DNA of 64,000 nt, from assembly GCA_020747015.1 (NCBI GenBank), contig JAGTJM010000025.1, positions 248,001 through 312,000 of the forward strand, written 5' to 3'. Of the stretch, positions 10,538 to 22,748 are shown piece by piece. Numbering within the stretch: position 1 is the stretch's first letter; each line of letters starts with the position of its first letter. The position numbers and the translations under genes were made by a program. The DNA comes from Pyrenochaeta sp. MPI-SDFR-AT-0127 (taxonomy: Eukaryota > Ascomycota > Dothideomycetes > Pleosporales > Cucurbitariaceae). The notes beneath the pieces are model-generated. The model was not told where the DNA came from. It saw only the letters and a list, made by a program, of their open reading frames with translations, and did no database searches.

Positions 10538-12201
10538 ATGGCCAAGGTCGACCAGAAGGCAGTGCTCATCGTCATTGACGGCTGGGGCGTTCCCACCGAA
10601 AAATCCCGCAAAGATGGCGATGCCATTCTCGCTGCCGACACGCCTACCATGGACGACTTCGCAAAAGACGGCTCGAAAACAGCCCAGGGATACACGGAAC
10701 TTGAAGCCTCGTCTCTCGCCGTCGGTCTTCCCGAGGGCTTGATGGGCAACAGCGAAGTCGGCCACTTGAATATCGGCGCTGGCAGGGTCGTATGGCAGGA
10801 CTCTGTTCGTATTGCCCAGACCATCAAGAACAACAAGTTGAAGGATGTCGAGACGGTCAAGAAGTCGTTCCAGCGCGCAATCGACGGCAATGGAAGACTC
10901 CACTTCTGCGGCCTGGTCTCTGACGGCGGTGTCCACTCCCACATAGACCATCTCATAGCACTCCTCAAGGTTGCAAAGGACCAGGGCGTTCCCAAGGCCT
11001 ACATTCACTTCTTCGGCGACGGCCGCGACACTGACCCCAAATCCGCCGCGGGATACCTGCAAGACCTTCTAAAGGCTACCAAGGAGATTGGTCTGGGCGA
11101 GATCGCTACCGTGGTTGGCAGATACTACATCATGGACCGTGACAAGAGGTGGGACAGAGTTGAGATTGGCATGAAGGGGCTGGTCACTGGAGAGGGAGAG
11201 GAGAGCAGCGACCCGTTGGCTACCATCAAGGAAAGATACTCCAAGGACGAAAATGACGAGTTCCTGAAGCCCATCATCGTAGGTGGAAAGGAGCGAAGAA
11301 TACAAGGTAAGTCAAATCATCTGAGTACCCTCATGTCTGCATGCTGATTCGTGCAGATGACGACACCGTTTTCTTTTTCAACTACCGTTCCGACCGTGTT
11401 CGTGAGGTCACTCAACTCTTGGGAGATGTCGACCGCTCACCCAAGCCGGACTTCCCCTATCCCAAAAATATTGAAATCACAACCATGACTTCATACAACC
11501 CCAAGTACACATTCAACATCGCTTTTGAGCCCCAACGAATGAACGACGTTCTTGCAGAGACGTTGGCAAAGCAAGGCGTGAAGCAGTGTCACGTTGCCGA
11601 GACAGAAAAGTATGCTCACGTTACCTTCTTCTTCAACGGCGGCGTTGAGAAGCAGTTCGAGAATGAGGAGCGTGAGATGGTGCCATCCCCCAAGGTGGCA
11701 ACGTATGATCTACAGCCGACCATGAGCGCCATGGCTGTTGCAGATAAGCTATGTGAGCGGATCCAGACTGGAAAATTCGAATTTTTGATGAACAACTTCG
11801 CGCCACCCGACATGGTAGGCCACACTGGAGTCTACAAAGCAGCCATCGAGGGATGCGCGGAAACCGATAAGGCTATCAAGAAAGTGTACGAGCAATGCAA
11901 GAAGAGCGGATATGTGCTGTTCGTCACTGCTGATCATGGGTAAGTGCACGTTTTCCAGACAGATATATACAACAAGCTAACTATTGCTAGTAACGCCGAA
12001 GAGATGCTTACCGAGGAGGGAACACCCAAGACATCGCACACCACGAACAAGGTTCCGTTCGTCATGGCCAATGCTCCCGAGTCGTGGAGCCTCAAGAAAA
12101 CCGACGGCGTACTGGGAGATGTCGCACCCACTGTGCTTGCCACCATGGGTCTCCAACAACCCGAGGATATGGACGGCCACAGCTTGCTTGTCAAGTCATG
12201 A
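10538..12201 (+). CDS. gpmI: 2,3-bisphosphoglycerate-independent phosphoglycerate mutase
   Basis: Interconverts 3- and 2-phosphoglycerate in cytosolic glycolysis and gluconeogenesis; a metal-dependent alkaline-phosphatase superfamily enzyme. Exons 10538..11306, 11357..11939 and 11991..12201 give 520 aa, the usual length. Introns (GTAAGT/GTGCAG and GTAAGT/TGCTAG, 50-51 nt) are supported by restored motifs: IQ-DDDTVFFFNYRSDR across the first and TADHG-NAEEM across the second. Visible family motifs: VIDGWG near the N-terminus, the nucleophile serine in GNSEVGHLNIGAGR, SDGGVHSH, and the metal-binding TADHGNAE. Filamentous ascomycetes typically carry this cofactor-independent form, whereas budding yeast uses the dependent one. 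Confidence 0.97.
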
Positions 12202-13163
12202 AATCTAGACGGCAGGTTATAGGCTCAAGATGTCCTACTTGATCTTTCCTATAGCTTCCACCTTATGTTCGATTCTTGAATGCGTTGCATATGACTGAAC
12301 GCTATGATGTAGGTATAGAAAATTTATGTAGAGGTCCCGGAAGTAGACTACCAAGATTTGATTGTCAACAGATATTGTAACAGTCTGACACTGATGCTAA
12401 TCTGCAGTCAGCGTGCTGATCTTCCAGCTCTGCCAGCCTCTTGCATATGCTGTACTTGGGCCATCAAGATTTCAATACACTGTCCTCTGATTGTGAATAG
12501 CTCAACAGACCTCGCAATCTATCGACAGTCTTGTTTTCAACAGATATTCAAATCCACCTGTCATTGGGTTGAATATTGCAGTCCTCCCAGAAGCCCAACC
12601 GACTTATACTGCCCCGCTGTGCAAATGGTCTGCCAATCAACATCAGCCTTCACTTGGCAACCGACAGGGGTGATTGACCGGCGGACATGGAACCCCTCCA
12701 ACGAACAACAGGCTTCAAATCACGACAGAACTGGGTTCACTTCAGCTCCCGCTGGCTTTATTCTTTGGATCTCACACCTATTTTGCTCTTACTCAATTTG
12801 TTACGCGTGGATACCCACGCTCTCGGCCTTCAAACCCTATACCCCGCTGCGCGCATCGAGGGGCTATCTCGCGATACTCCAGCAGCTGACACGAGCCAGC
12901 TACGAGTCACATTTTTCCACTCTCACGATACATATCCACACCTTGGATTCTCGGGCGGTGGAAGCACGCGTTTCGTGTTCACCGGAACGACAACACACGC
13001 ATCCAACTCGAATCCTCAGCCTCGCACGTCTTTGCCTGAGGCATTGGCACACCCTACTTGGCGGGAGCTACCCTGGATCTTCCTGAGAGATAGGACTCCT
13101 TAATCACAATAAATCGAGTACTGAGCTGTTTGTCGTAGCTCTAGACTTCTCTAGAGGCACATC
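12202..13163. other. Intergenic region and probable long 5' leader of the CaM kinase gene
   Basis: 962 bp. Open frames at 12358-13103 are Cys/Ser/Pro-rich, lack a usable ATG start and show no family signature, so I do not call them. The ATG at 13164 follows an AT-rich, CTAG-containing stretch. Confidence 0.4.
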
Positions 13164-14499
13164 ATGGCCTCGAACGGTGGCTCCGGGGCGCACACTCCAA
13201 ATGCTCAGGCCCAAGTCCAGCCATGCAGATACAAGACTGGGAAGACTCTGGGTGCAGGCAGCTACTCAGTAGTCAAGGAGTGTGTACATATTGATACAGG
13301 GAGATATTATGCCGCAAAAGTCATCAACAAGAGACTCATGGCTGGGCGAGAACACATGGTGGGTTTGCGTGGAGCGCCATGATCAAGTCACAGGCTGAAA
13401 TCCAATAGGTCAGGAACGAAATCGCAGTGTTGAAAAGAGTATCGATGGGCCACAGGAACATTCTGACACTCGTGGATTACTTCGAGACTATGAATAATCG
13501 TACGCAATCGTGCTGGGAGTTGCCAAGCCTAGCTGACATTGCGTAAAGTCTATCTTGTGACCGACCTCGCACTTGGAGGTGAACTGTTCGACCGAATCTG
13601 TCGAAAGGGCAACTATTACGAGTCTGACGCCGGCGATCTTATTCGAGCCACGCTCTCCGCTGTCGCCTACCTTCACGATCACGGCATCGTACATCGGGAC
13701 TTGAAGCCCGAGAACCTACTCTTCCGGACGCCAGAAGACAATGCTGATCTGCTGATCGCCGACTTTGGCCTATCTCGCATCATGGACGAGGAGCAGTTCC
13801 ACGTCTTGACCACAACGTGTGGAACACCTGGTTACATGGCGCCTGAGATTTTTAGAAAAACCGGTCATGGCAAGCCAGTGTAAGACAAACATCTCAGGCT
13901 CAAAGTTCCCAACTGACTCACTTCACAGTGACATTTGGGCCATTGGCGTCATTACATACTTCCTACTCTGCGGCTACACTCCGTTCGATCGAGATTCAAA
14001 TCTTGAGGAGATGCAAGCCATTCTTGTTGCAGATTATTCCTTCACGCCCCTTGAGTATTGGCGAGGTGTCTCGCCTGCAGCGCGCGAATTCATTCGCCGA
14101 TGTCTGACAGTGGACCCTGCATCTCGTATGACTGCACACGAAGCGCTTTCGCACCCCTGGATTACCGAGCTCGGCAAGAACCCCCCCGAGGGCGAAGAGG
14201 ATCTCCTGCCAACAGTCAAGAAGAATTTCAACGCCCGACGCACGCTTCACGCTGCAATCGACACGATCCGTGCGATCAATCAGCTAAGAGCCGGAGGTGC
14301 CGCAGGCATGATGGACGGCGTGCGATCAGGCGAACCACGACGAGGTGCGCCTCCTGCCAATATACCACAACCAGCAGAAGACGAAGATCCCATGGAAATC
14401 GATAGCCGAGGGAACGGACACGGCCAGACCGAAGAAATGATTAGGGAACAAGAAAGGAGGATCCGAGAGACACAACAAGGCCTCTGGGGCAAGAGATGA
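13164..14499 (+). CDS. Calcium/calmodulin-dependent protein kinase
   Basis: Exons 13164..13358, 13409..13499, 13549..13879 and 13929..14499 give 395 aa, typical for fungal CaMK (yeast Cmk1/Cmk2, Aspergillus CmkA). Introns are 49-50 nt with GTGGGT, GTACGC and GTAAGA donors, and each junction restores a kinase motif. Domain order: glycine loop GKTLGAGSYSVVKE, ATP lysine in AAKVINKR, HRDLKPEN, DFG in ADFGLSRI, TTCGTPGYMAPE, DIWAIGVITYFLLCGYTPF, and the C-lobe ending near HPWI. After it, FNARRTLHAAIDTIRAI is a basic amphipathic helix that fits the autoinhibitory/calmodulin-binding segment. The tail is acidic. Expected role: Ca2+ signalling to stress responses and cell cycle. Confidence 0.93.
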
Positions 14500-15384
14500 G
14501 CAGACTCACTTGACACTTGTTCATCTCGATGATCTCATGACAATCTACTTCCCAGTCTCAAGGGCAGAGCTCGTGGACTGTTATCTTTCATTGATATTAT
14601 GTTTCCCCTCTTTTTCTAAGATGCGATACGTATCATCTGGCCATACGAGCTGTTTGTCAGATGGCTTCCGAATGATTCGCTCTTATACCATTAGCCATCC
14701 ACAGGTTTACGCTTTTTTGTCCCGAGTGTCTGCGGGCTAGACTTGGACTTTTGTTTTCAAATCATCCCCACAATTACAAAAATTGACAGAATATTGTTCG
14801 GTTCGATGTATTCCTCTTCAACCTTTCTTGATCATGCTTCTTTTCTTGGAGGTCGTACTACCGATAGCTTCGAATCGTTTTGGACGTAAAAGTCGCTAGC
14901 TGCCAACTCGCCCACGAATGCTCTCGGGTTTCAGTTCGAAGAGCAACTTGCTACTACCTGAAGGGCTGTCATAGGCATTCTAGTATCACTTGCGATGCTT
15001 GTGTGCTCTTTCTTTAAGGCCACAATAGATGCAGCAGTAGAGCAGAATTTCTGATCATAACCTATCTTCTCACCCGCTGGCAATCGTTGAGGTAGGTCCG
15101 AAGTACTTCAAGAAAGATGTCGCGCCAATGTTGAATTTTGATGAAATACAAGCTGAAAGCGGAGCCGAAGGCTCAATATTGGCGCCTTCGATGTTGATCA
15201 GTAGTTTGAAGTCTCCAAAGCATAAAATAATGGCATTCAACTCTAGGAGAAAGAAAGGGGGCTGAGATGCGGGGTTAAGCGCATGCTGAGTCGCAAGCGT
15301 ATGGAGCTGAAGCTGGTTGAAAGCTTGAATCTCATGCACTTTCAGCTGAACACACAGCTCTCGTCAACCACAACTTCTACCATC
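14500..15384. other. Intergenic region
   Basis: 885 bp with no recognised gene. In-frame ATGs at 15283, 15301 and 15334 upstream of the next gene would add residues without a signal peptide; I treat them as leader sequence. Confidence 0.4.
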
Positions 15385-16395
15385 ATGAGCGCGACACCAA
15401 CCACTTCCAATTCCCAACCCATTATTGGTCCGTTGACGACAGAATTTGCTCAACCTACCTACTGCAATTTCGTTCATGTTCGCTGTGACTCTTCCAATGC
15501 CTGCTTTCTCACGAGAGACGTCAGCTGTGGTGTCGACTCCAAGGCGTGGTGGGGAACGCAATGCTATCCTAGTGGCACGGGGACCTTCACTTCGTACACT
15601 CAAAACGGGCAGGTGATGAGCGGTCCCATATACTCACCGGCTGTGAGCTGCCCATCTGGGTATGCGACCATGACGCAGGATGGAGTGACGGATCCAGCGA
15701 TAATAGACTGTTGTCCTTCGTAAGTGGACCATTACATGTCAAGTCTTGCCTATGATGTTATGGCTTGACATGATGTGCTGACTCTGGGGTGTAGCGGCTA
15801 CACTATCGCTTCAAATGCTGCCTATTGCTACAGTAGTTTGAGTTTCGCGATGGCAGCGTGGTGTTGCACAGGTCATCTCACCGGGGAACTTGTTCCTATT
15901 ACGCTGGTCCAAAGCCCAAGCAGGCATTTTAATTATAACTCCAATGGTACCATTGTCGACATAGGAGCATCTGTGTATGGAGAACCTGTGAGACTCATCC
16001 GAGGAGTTCCCATATCAAGTGTGTCGATTTCTCAGCCAACAGGATCCATGAGCAATAATAACGGCGGCGGAAGTCGAACATCATTATCTGGCGGAGCAAT
16101 CGCAGGTATCGCCATTGGTGCACTTGTTTTTGGAGTCCTCCTTGCAGCGGCGGTCTTCATACTTCTCCGCCGACACCAACTCAGGAGGAAAGCACAGCCG
16201 GGTAATCCGGACTCTACTGTACCCGGTGACGGTGGTAAAGCAGAACTACCAGGAGATTCTGGTGCCTCCTACGTCAATCAACATCGCTACGGACAAGAGC
16301 TGGACTCCTCTCCGCTAGGTGTGATTTCAGGCGCACAGCCCGTAGAGTTAGCAGCGAACTCCACGCAAACAGATGCGACCGGAAGGACGGGTTGA
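15385..16395 (+). CDS. Single-pass membrane protein with Cys-rich ectodomain
   Basis: Exons 15385..15719 and 15795..16395 (75-nt intron, GTAAGT...GTGTAG) give 311 aa. The intron junction restores DCCPSGYTIASN. Residues ~20-175 hold about 14 cysteines, including CCP and WCC motifs and a CPSGY repeat, followed by a Ser/Gly-rich stalk. A transmembrane helix of small and aliphatic residues follows (GGAIAGIAIGALVFGVLLAA), then the basic stop RRHQLRRK and a ~75-residue cytoplasmic tail. There is no clear N-terminal signal peptide when starting at 15385. This layout is common in Pleosporales proteins of unknown role, perhaps cell-wall sensors. The start codon is uncertain. Confidence 0.75.
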
Positions 16396-18608
16396 TGAGT
16401 CCGGATTGCGGTCGAGAAGTCTATGTTCATGGCTAAGTAGTCTGGCTTTTGGCGTTCTCAGCCTTCGTCGATCGTAACGCTATGCGAGCCCCGCCTTGGC
16501 CTCGCTAATCGGACCCCAGTTGGAAAGCCAGGTTAGACCCATTGGGCTTAAAGGGGCGTGATTACAGAAGACTTGATCGAAGGTACTTAAGCGATGTACA
16601 GAGGCGAGGTGGACAAGCCAGTCAGAATGTGTCTGATCTTGCCGGTGCTCTGACGAAAGAGAACACAGGAAAGCCGCCAGCATCGAACGTTTTTTGCTTA
16701 GACGCGGCTCAGCCCTCGTATCATTCTTCAAGGAGCGATGTCCTCCGAGCGACTTACTCCGGTGGCTGATATTAGGAGGTTCGGACGAGGGCCGCACCGA
16801 GCGCAGCGGAAAGTGGTGTAGAACTCCAACTCTCCTGATACTAGTTTCAGGCTATCACGCTTTGTGTTAGATCTGCCCAAGTCGGTTCCTATTCATCGCG
16901 TCGAGCCGTGCTAGTGCAGCCAGAGTAAATTTTCATCTACACACGTTTGGGGCCCACTGTCAAGCGAGGATGATGAGAGCTGGGAAAAGAAACACTTGCG
17001 CTACAGATTGTGGAGAGATGGGGCTTCTTCAGCGGATCCTAAACTAGATGCCGGGACTAGATCCACAGCGGGGCCCAGAATGATAGTCGCGGGAGCTTTA
17101 CCCACAGCATGTCCACCATCCGGATCATGACTGGCATGTAGATAAATATGCATCGGTGAATAGCAAAAAAGGGTCCAAAGAGAGCCTAAGTTTCCCTTGA
17201 GTCAGTGTACTGCTGTTGTTGAGAGCAATCCCAGAACAGCCAAGAGTAACGGAAGCTATTAGAAGCTATTCACCCTAAAGCTGCAGGCTCAGTCTAATCA
17301 GCGGCACAGAACCCACTGCCCTGTTTGTGGCGACGCACGGTTACCATTTTACACAAAAACAATACTTACACGATGTTGACCTGTAGAGACTTCGAGTACC
17401 CTGCTTGGGGCCCTTGGTGTACATGCAAGGTAAAACAAGCAAATAAAGAAAAAGCATCACGAGGCCGTCTGTACCGGTACTCAGGAAATGCTTGCTTTGA
17501 TTAAGCCCCGGGCTTGAACGCACATCATTCGCTGCAGGACACAGGACTCAGGCCGCTGTACGAAACCTAATCCCTCGGTTCCAGGGCCATGTAAAGCAGG
17601 TGTTGGGCTCTGACCGACAGCGTCTCTCATACAGGATGCGCAACCTTGAGAGGGCTTTCCAAGCAAACGGGGGACCGTACCATAATAAATTAATCGGCCC
17701 GGGTGTTGTTATGGCTCGGTTCGGCAATCGCCAGGCCACCCTTCTGGACGCCCTCTCAGCGACGGCAAGGCCATCACATTGACGGATGGCGCTAATAGCG
17801 TGTTCTCAGGCCTAGTCATTGGTTCCGAAGACGCAATCCCTGGACGGCAGGTCCTAGTGCGACTCTTCAGGTCGCAGCGTAATTAGCGTCCTACACCATC
17901 TCGATTCGATCTATGAAGGCCCGAAGGATGGCGCGAGAGAAGGCAGTGGAGGATGGCTTTTGGCGACATGCGGATTGTCTGTATGGGAGAGGTCTACAGC
18001 TGAGGACGTCAGTACATCTGAAAAGGAAACACAAATCGACAAGTAGTAGGCAGACCCTGAGTCTAACGGTCCGTTTGGGCAGATGGGTTATTGGTTTCCC
18101 CATGGAGATATGGCGAGAGGGCGAGTCATGATCGGACCGAATTCACTTGGCACATGTCCACATTGCGAACGGAAGTCGAAAACTCTCCGCTTAGGCCTCC
18201 CGGTTGCCACCCCAGACTTAACACCTCTGACATGGACCATGTTCCGTTACTCCTTCGGTTGCTAGACGAATTGAAACAGCAGCATGGTAACCGCACGGCG
18301 CAGGGACCTTTTTAAGCTGAGCATCCGCGATTACCAGACCCTATTATTCGTCTTCCAGCCGAATGGCGCAACGGGGAACGTGGGAATTGCTAGGAAAACC
18401 AGAGCCCCGGGATTGGGATTTTCCCCTGAACTGTCAGTGGAAAGAAAGCTAAAATTTAGATGGCAATACGATTTGATACGGCACCCCAGAATCCTGGATA
18501 CTCACTGGCCACCAGTTGTACAAAAGAGCCCTTGGGTCCCCAGACATCCGGTTACCCAAGGCCGATCTTCGACTGTATGACACTTGTGTCTTGTCTATCA
18601 TTACTACA
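16396..18608. other. 2.2-kb region without recognisable gene
   Basis: No open frame here shows family motifs or coherent exon structure on either strand, and I see no tRNA, terminal repeats or strong AT bias (unlike the 48-50.7 kb region). It may hold long regulatory sequence for the membrane-protein genes on either side, a non-coding RNA, or old decayed sequence. Confidence 0.4.
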
Positions 18609-19917
18609 ATGGCGACCGAGATCCCTCGCCGTGGGGCGGAAGTGATTGCGTGTGCTTATGTTATGTTTGGCATCGCTACCTTCGTCGTGGCCCTTCGTTT
18701 GTATGTGCGGTTGAGGATGATCCACATCTTTGGCCAAGAAGACATCATGATCACGGTCGCTCTCGTGAGTTTAACATTGGAAACTGTTTATAGCCGCGTA
18801 TGCTAATTTTGCCAAGGTGTTCTCTCTTCTCCAGAGCATTTTTATGCATCGGCGTGAGTATAAAACCCCCTTCTGCTTGTTCGGAAGTGCTGATGAAATC
18901 TCAGAGGTTACGCATGGAGGCCTGGGACTCAAGTTCAGCACATTGAGTCCACAGCAGATAGTTGATTTCAGCAAGGTACTATGATACTCAGTAGGATTTC
19001 GGCTTATGCTAACGAACTACGCAGACAGCCTACCTCACTATTATCTTCTACAACATAAGCCTCTGCGCCACCAAGTTTTCTATTTTGTTCCTCTGCATCC
19101 GCATCTTCAACGTGTATCGATGGCGCAAGATCTGCTATGGCATCATCGGCTTGCTAGGTCTCTACACCCTATGGGTTTCGCTCTTCTCTATCATGCCTTG
19201 CTATCCCATTCACTCTCAGTGGGATCCAACGGTCAAGGGTTGGTGTTTCCCTCGGGTTGAGATGTGGCTGTTGAACGCGGCTTTGAACGTGACTACGGAT
19301 TTCTTGATTGTCCTGTTGCCAATACCAGCGCTTGTGGCGCTACAGCTTCCGAAAAAGCAGAAGATTGGCGTAACCCTCATTTTCGCTCTGGGTTTCTTGT
19401 AAGTGACCGCCACTCCCTTTCATCTCTCTCCATGTTTACATGCTAACCACTACCTTGTCTTCACAGCATCTGCATAGTCTCAATCCTACGTATCCCTTCG
19501 TTAATCAAGGCCAGTAAATCCACAGACCCTACAAACGACAACTCCGGTATTGCGAACTGGAGCATCATCGAAGTCAATGCAGCGATCGTTGGTGGATGTC
19601 TCCCAACGCTCAAACCCATCATTGGGCGCATCTTTCCCAAGTTTCTCTCAACATTACAAACAGGATCTCACTCGTACTTCGAGCACAGCAGGGGCGCAAA
19701 TCGCACTGCCACAAACACGCATGCTGGCAATACAGGAAGCCGGACAACTCCAGGAATGACCCCGGACTACTCCAATCCTCTCGCCGATGAAGACGATGTG
19801 CCACTGAGAAAGATGGAGGGAAAGGTAGCAAATGTGCACGTGGAGATCACAGACGACACAAGAAGTGAAGTTACGACGGAAAGAAGTATGGATAGATGGC
19901 GTAAAGACGATGTGTAG
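18609..19917 (+). CDS. Fungal Rhodopsin-domain integral membrane protein
   Basis: Exons 18609..18764, 18817..18853, 18905..18975, 19025..19398 and 19467..19917 give 362 aa. It belongs to the large fungal family of seven-helix proteins related to the membrane part of Pth11-type receptors, without the CFEM domain. Visible features: TM1 (CAYVMFGIATFVVALRLYVR) followed by the family motif RLRMIHIFGQEDIMI; GGLGLKFSTL; TAYLTIIFYNISLCATKFSI; a WDPTVKGWCFP loop; NVTTDFLIVLLPIPAL; and a GGCLPTLKPIIGRIFPK end to the membrane part. The last ~100 residues are a soluble polar tail. The 37- and 71-nt internal exons are small, and their acceptors were chosen to keep frame; the exon 2/3 boundary is the least certain. 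Ligand and signalling role are unknown. Confidence 0.88.
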
Positions 19918-20062
19918 GCTTTCGGCCTAGCATCCAAAAGTTAACGCCTCTTATTCATGTCCGCAACGCTATGGAACATTGTAACCCTAATAGATCCTGA
20001 CTGTCCCGACGAACGATAGGCCTCTCTTCATGTTAACATGCATCCCTGTGGGAGCATGGAAT

Positions 20063-21217
20063 TTAACCAATATCAAAAACACATGTGATTCGTAATGCTG
20101 TCGTAGACCCTTGACCATGTTGTGCCTTGGCCGAGCTTCTCGAAAGTCTCGGCGTCTTTGCCCACTCCATGACCTCTGCCCAATCAAGTCTTCTTAACCA
20201 CCATCCAATCTCCTCGGAGCCGTCCTGTGTAAACCCAAATCCGACGCCATTGTCAGATCGCCTCCAGTTCAGCCTCTCGATCCGATTGTCCAGCCACTCC
20301 CCATGCAGCGACCCGCCTCCTACGTCGCTGAAAGCCTTGTCTGCTATTCGCCCAATGTCCCTGGCCTGACAAAGTGCTCGTTGGAAGCGCTGCTCGAGCG
20401 TTGCTTGCTCGACCGCCCCAGCTGAAGTCGTGAGTTTTGGGCGGCGAGTCCGGCGCTCGCACAGGGCAGAACGAGAATAGGGGCAGATGTTTGCGTTTTG
20501 GGATGTGCCGTTAGGCCAAATCGAGAGAGAAGGCTTTCCGAACATATGGCTGCACTTCTCGATCATGAAGGGTGGATGAGTAGTGTCATTGTAGGCTTCG
20601 AGACAAATACAACAACGAAGGGAGTGGTCAGTCTCATCTAGGCTCACCGTCTCGACCTTCGTTTCCGCAACGAGCTTTCCATTGTCTGTGATGTCTTGCC
20701 CATAGTCATCGACATTGTGATCTGAGCCCATATTCTCCAGCTCAGCATTGCCATTGGCATTTTACAGAAGGACTTCCTGGCGACCAAGGACGCGAAATAT
20801 CTTGCCCAAGGTTTTATCAGAGCACTGATCCAATTCATGCTCAACCTCCGGATGCTGCATATGGCGTGCACGCTCCACAGCTGCATCTGGTGCGACGATT
20901 TCAGCCAGCGAATACATGTTCTGTATGTGAAGAATCCGATATCCTACTCGATTCACTATGTCCGTATTGATCGGCATATGCATAGATTGATCAGCAAGCT
21001 GCCGGCTCCGCACCTTGGCACGGTGCAGACTATCGTGGTCCTGTGGAAACTCAATGTTGTTCACAGAGAAATGAAATAGAGTGAGAGCCTCAGCTATATG
21101 TAATCGCCCATCATACGTTCTTCCCTCGCCTCCTGTATCCACATGGCTCAGTGCACGGCTGATAAGGGGTGGGATGCGCTCGTGTTGCTGCAAGACAATG
21201 CGAGCCTCGAATGCGTC
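20063..21217 (-). pseudogene. Broken RING-finger gene with an in-frame stop
   Basis: Reading 21217 to 20063 in one frame gives coherent protein on both sides of a single TAA at 20762..20764. Upstream is DAFEARIVLQQHERIPPLIS through LGRQEVLL; downstream is NANGNAELENMGSDHN followed by a RING-like segment. That segment keeps CCIC, CSH and CPY, but two expected zinc ligands are serine: GKPS where HxxxxxC is expected, and CPYSR instead of CPYCR. No clear first exon is seen upstream of 21217. A CAA-to-TAA change fits the CpA-to-TpA pattern of repeat-induced point mutation, but one site proves nothing. Alternatively the ATG at 20731 starts a shorter 222-aa protein that would still lack two ligands. 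Confidence 0.6.
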
Positions 21218-21497
21218 TCAAAGGTGACGTATAGGACCGAAACAGCCATTTGTGCTGAACCGGTGGTTGATAAGCTGGTTTCAAAGTTCTCCAGAGATTC
21301 TATCCCAATTTTCTAGAAGCCAGGGTTGCTGGATATGAGCAAGTTCCCTCTGGTAAGGTTGGACAAGCAGACATGATGGTAGGGTGCAGGTTAACTTGAG
21401 ATAAGAGAAAAAAATCAAAATCTTCGTGTGATTATAAGCGACTCGAACCTAATATCTACTCTTGGACTTCTGATTGTCCATCTCCACAGATGACCAT

Positions 21498-22748
21498 CTA
21501 CACATGGTAAACCAACCCCGTATCAGCTCTGACCTCATCTCTTACGAGTGCTTCCCATCCTTTTGCCCATTCCTCCAAACCCTCAGCCCACTGTAGTTGC
21601 ACCCCGACAACCTTCGTTTTGAACTCATCAAACGCCGCATGAAAGTCCTTGAAGGACTTCACACCACCAACTTCAATACCTTTCTCGCGCAGCAGTGATG
21701 CATTGACTAGGATCATGGATGCGAGATTGGCAAGTCGCGCGCGTGCTTTTTCAGGGTTCTGGATTTCAACTTCGCCGCCAACGACTATAGGCGTAAAAGG
21801 GATGGAGAGGGAGGAGAGTGCAGGTTTCCAGGCTTCGTTGGCGCCTGGACGGGCCCCGAAATCAAGCAAAACTACTCTACGTGTACCAGAGTGCTGGATC
21901 TCCGAAGCGGTGATTTCATCGTCGGAGTTTTGAACTGCTTTATCGAAGAAGCCGCTGCTTGCAATGATGGATATCGAAGCTGGAGAGCCAACGCCAATGA
22001 TTTCCCTCGGTTGATGTTCTTTCGGTCGGTTGTGACGAAGGGTGTACGCGAAAGACATCCCTGTCTTCCCGGAAGCGTTGAGAATGACAATGGTCGCGTC
22101 GCGCAGATCTGCGTCAGCCGCAGACCATTCACTCTGGCCATCTGGATGTATTCTGTTTCCATCCTCCCAGGCAAATCCGAAAATGTTGAGGTTGTAGGAC
22201 GTGCGGAAGAGGCCTTGCATGAGGGAATCCCAGCCTAGGGATTCGAGGCCTTCTTGGCGTTCGAGCTCAGAGAGTGAATCACACACGTGGTACCTATTAT
22301 AGATTTTCCAAAGGTGCTGGCGGTGTTCGTCCAGGACGATAATCTCATCGGAGATCTTCTGCCCGTCGTGTTCGGCAAACTTGATGCGGACATCTTCCAT
22401 GCCAGTACTAATTGGCAGGAAGCCATAAACAGTGTTTCCGGGAGAGATCCCTGGTACTGTTGACTCTACGATCTCGGCGTAGCCCCACGCAGCAATGCGG
22501 CCATATGTTTCGCTATCGTTGTACGGTGCTGGTGTATTGGCGGGGAGAGGATAAATATCGTACCAGCCCATCAAGTGTCCATGCCGCGCGTACGTGAGAT
22601 TATTCGTTGTCAGACCCAGTATCTTGGGCTGAATGCGCAGAGAAGAAGCAGCAAGAGCTGGACGAGACTCATCGAGAAGTGTGACAAGGCGATGCTTGGA
22701 ATAATTGGCCTTGTCAAGGATATGGATGATTGGTGCCTGCGCCATCAT
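21498..22748 (-). CDS. DUF2855 family protein
   Basis: 416 aa, single exon, starting at the first of two adjacent ATGs (22748; the second is at 22745). The sequence matches the fungal/bacterial DUF2855 family along its length: an N-terminal region with LTTNNLTYARHGHLMGWYDIYP, then GYAEIVEST and GNTVYGFLP, a Rossmann-like segment with NASGKTGMSFAYTLR, and VVLLDFGAR near the C-terminus. The pattern resembles medium-chain (quinone oxidoreductase-like) folds, but the reaction is unknown. A TATA-like element lies 113 bp upstream. Confidence 0.88.
   Translation of the reverse strand: MMAQAPIIHILDKANYSKHRLVTLLDESRPALAASSLRIQPKILGLTTNNLTYARHGHLMGWYDIYPLPANTPAPYNDSETYGRIAAWGYAEIVESTVPGISPGNTVYGFLPISTGMEDVRIKFAEHDGQKISDEIIVLDEHRQHLWKIYNRYHVCDSLSELERQEGLESLGWDSLMQGLFRTSYNLNIFGFAWEDGNRIHPDGQSEWSAADADLRDATIVILNASGKTGMSFAYTLRHNRPKEHQPREIIGVGSPASISIIASSGFFDKAVQNSDDEITASEIQHSGTRRVVLLDFGARPGANEAWKPALSSLSIPFTPIVVGGEVEIQNPEKARARLANLASMILVNASLLREKGIEVGGVKSFKDFHAAFDEFKTKVVGVQLQWAEGLEEWAKGWEALVRDEVRADTGLVYHV

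Noticed and set aside
12358..13103. Open frame of up to 242 codons upstream of the CaM kinase
   Set aside because: No ATG start at its beginning, Cys/Ser/Pro-rich composition without motifs, two overlapping frames equally open; better explained as leader or intergenic DNA.
20762..20764. Intron explaining the RING-gene stop
   Set aside because: A GTAAAA donor overlaps the stop, but the nearest acceptors leave an intron of under 30 nt, too short for this genome.
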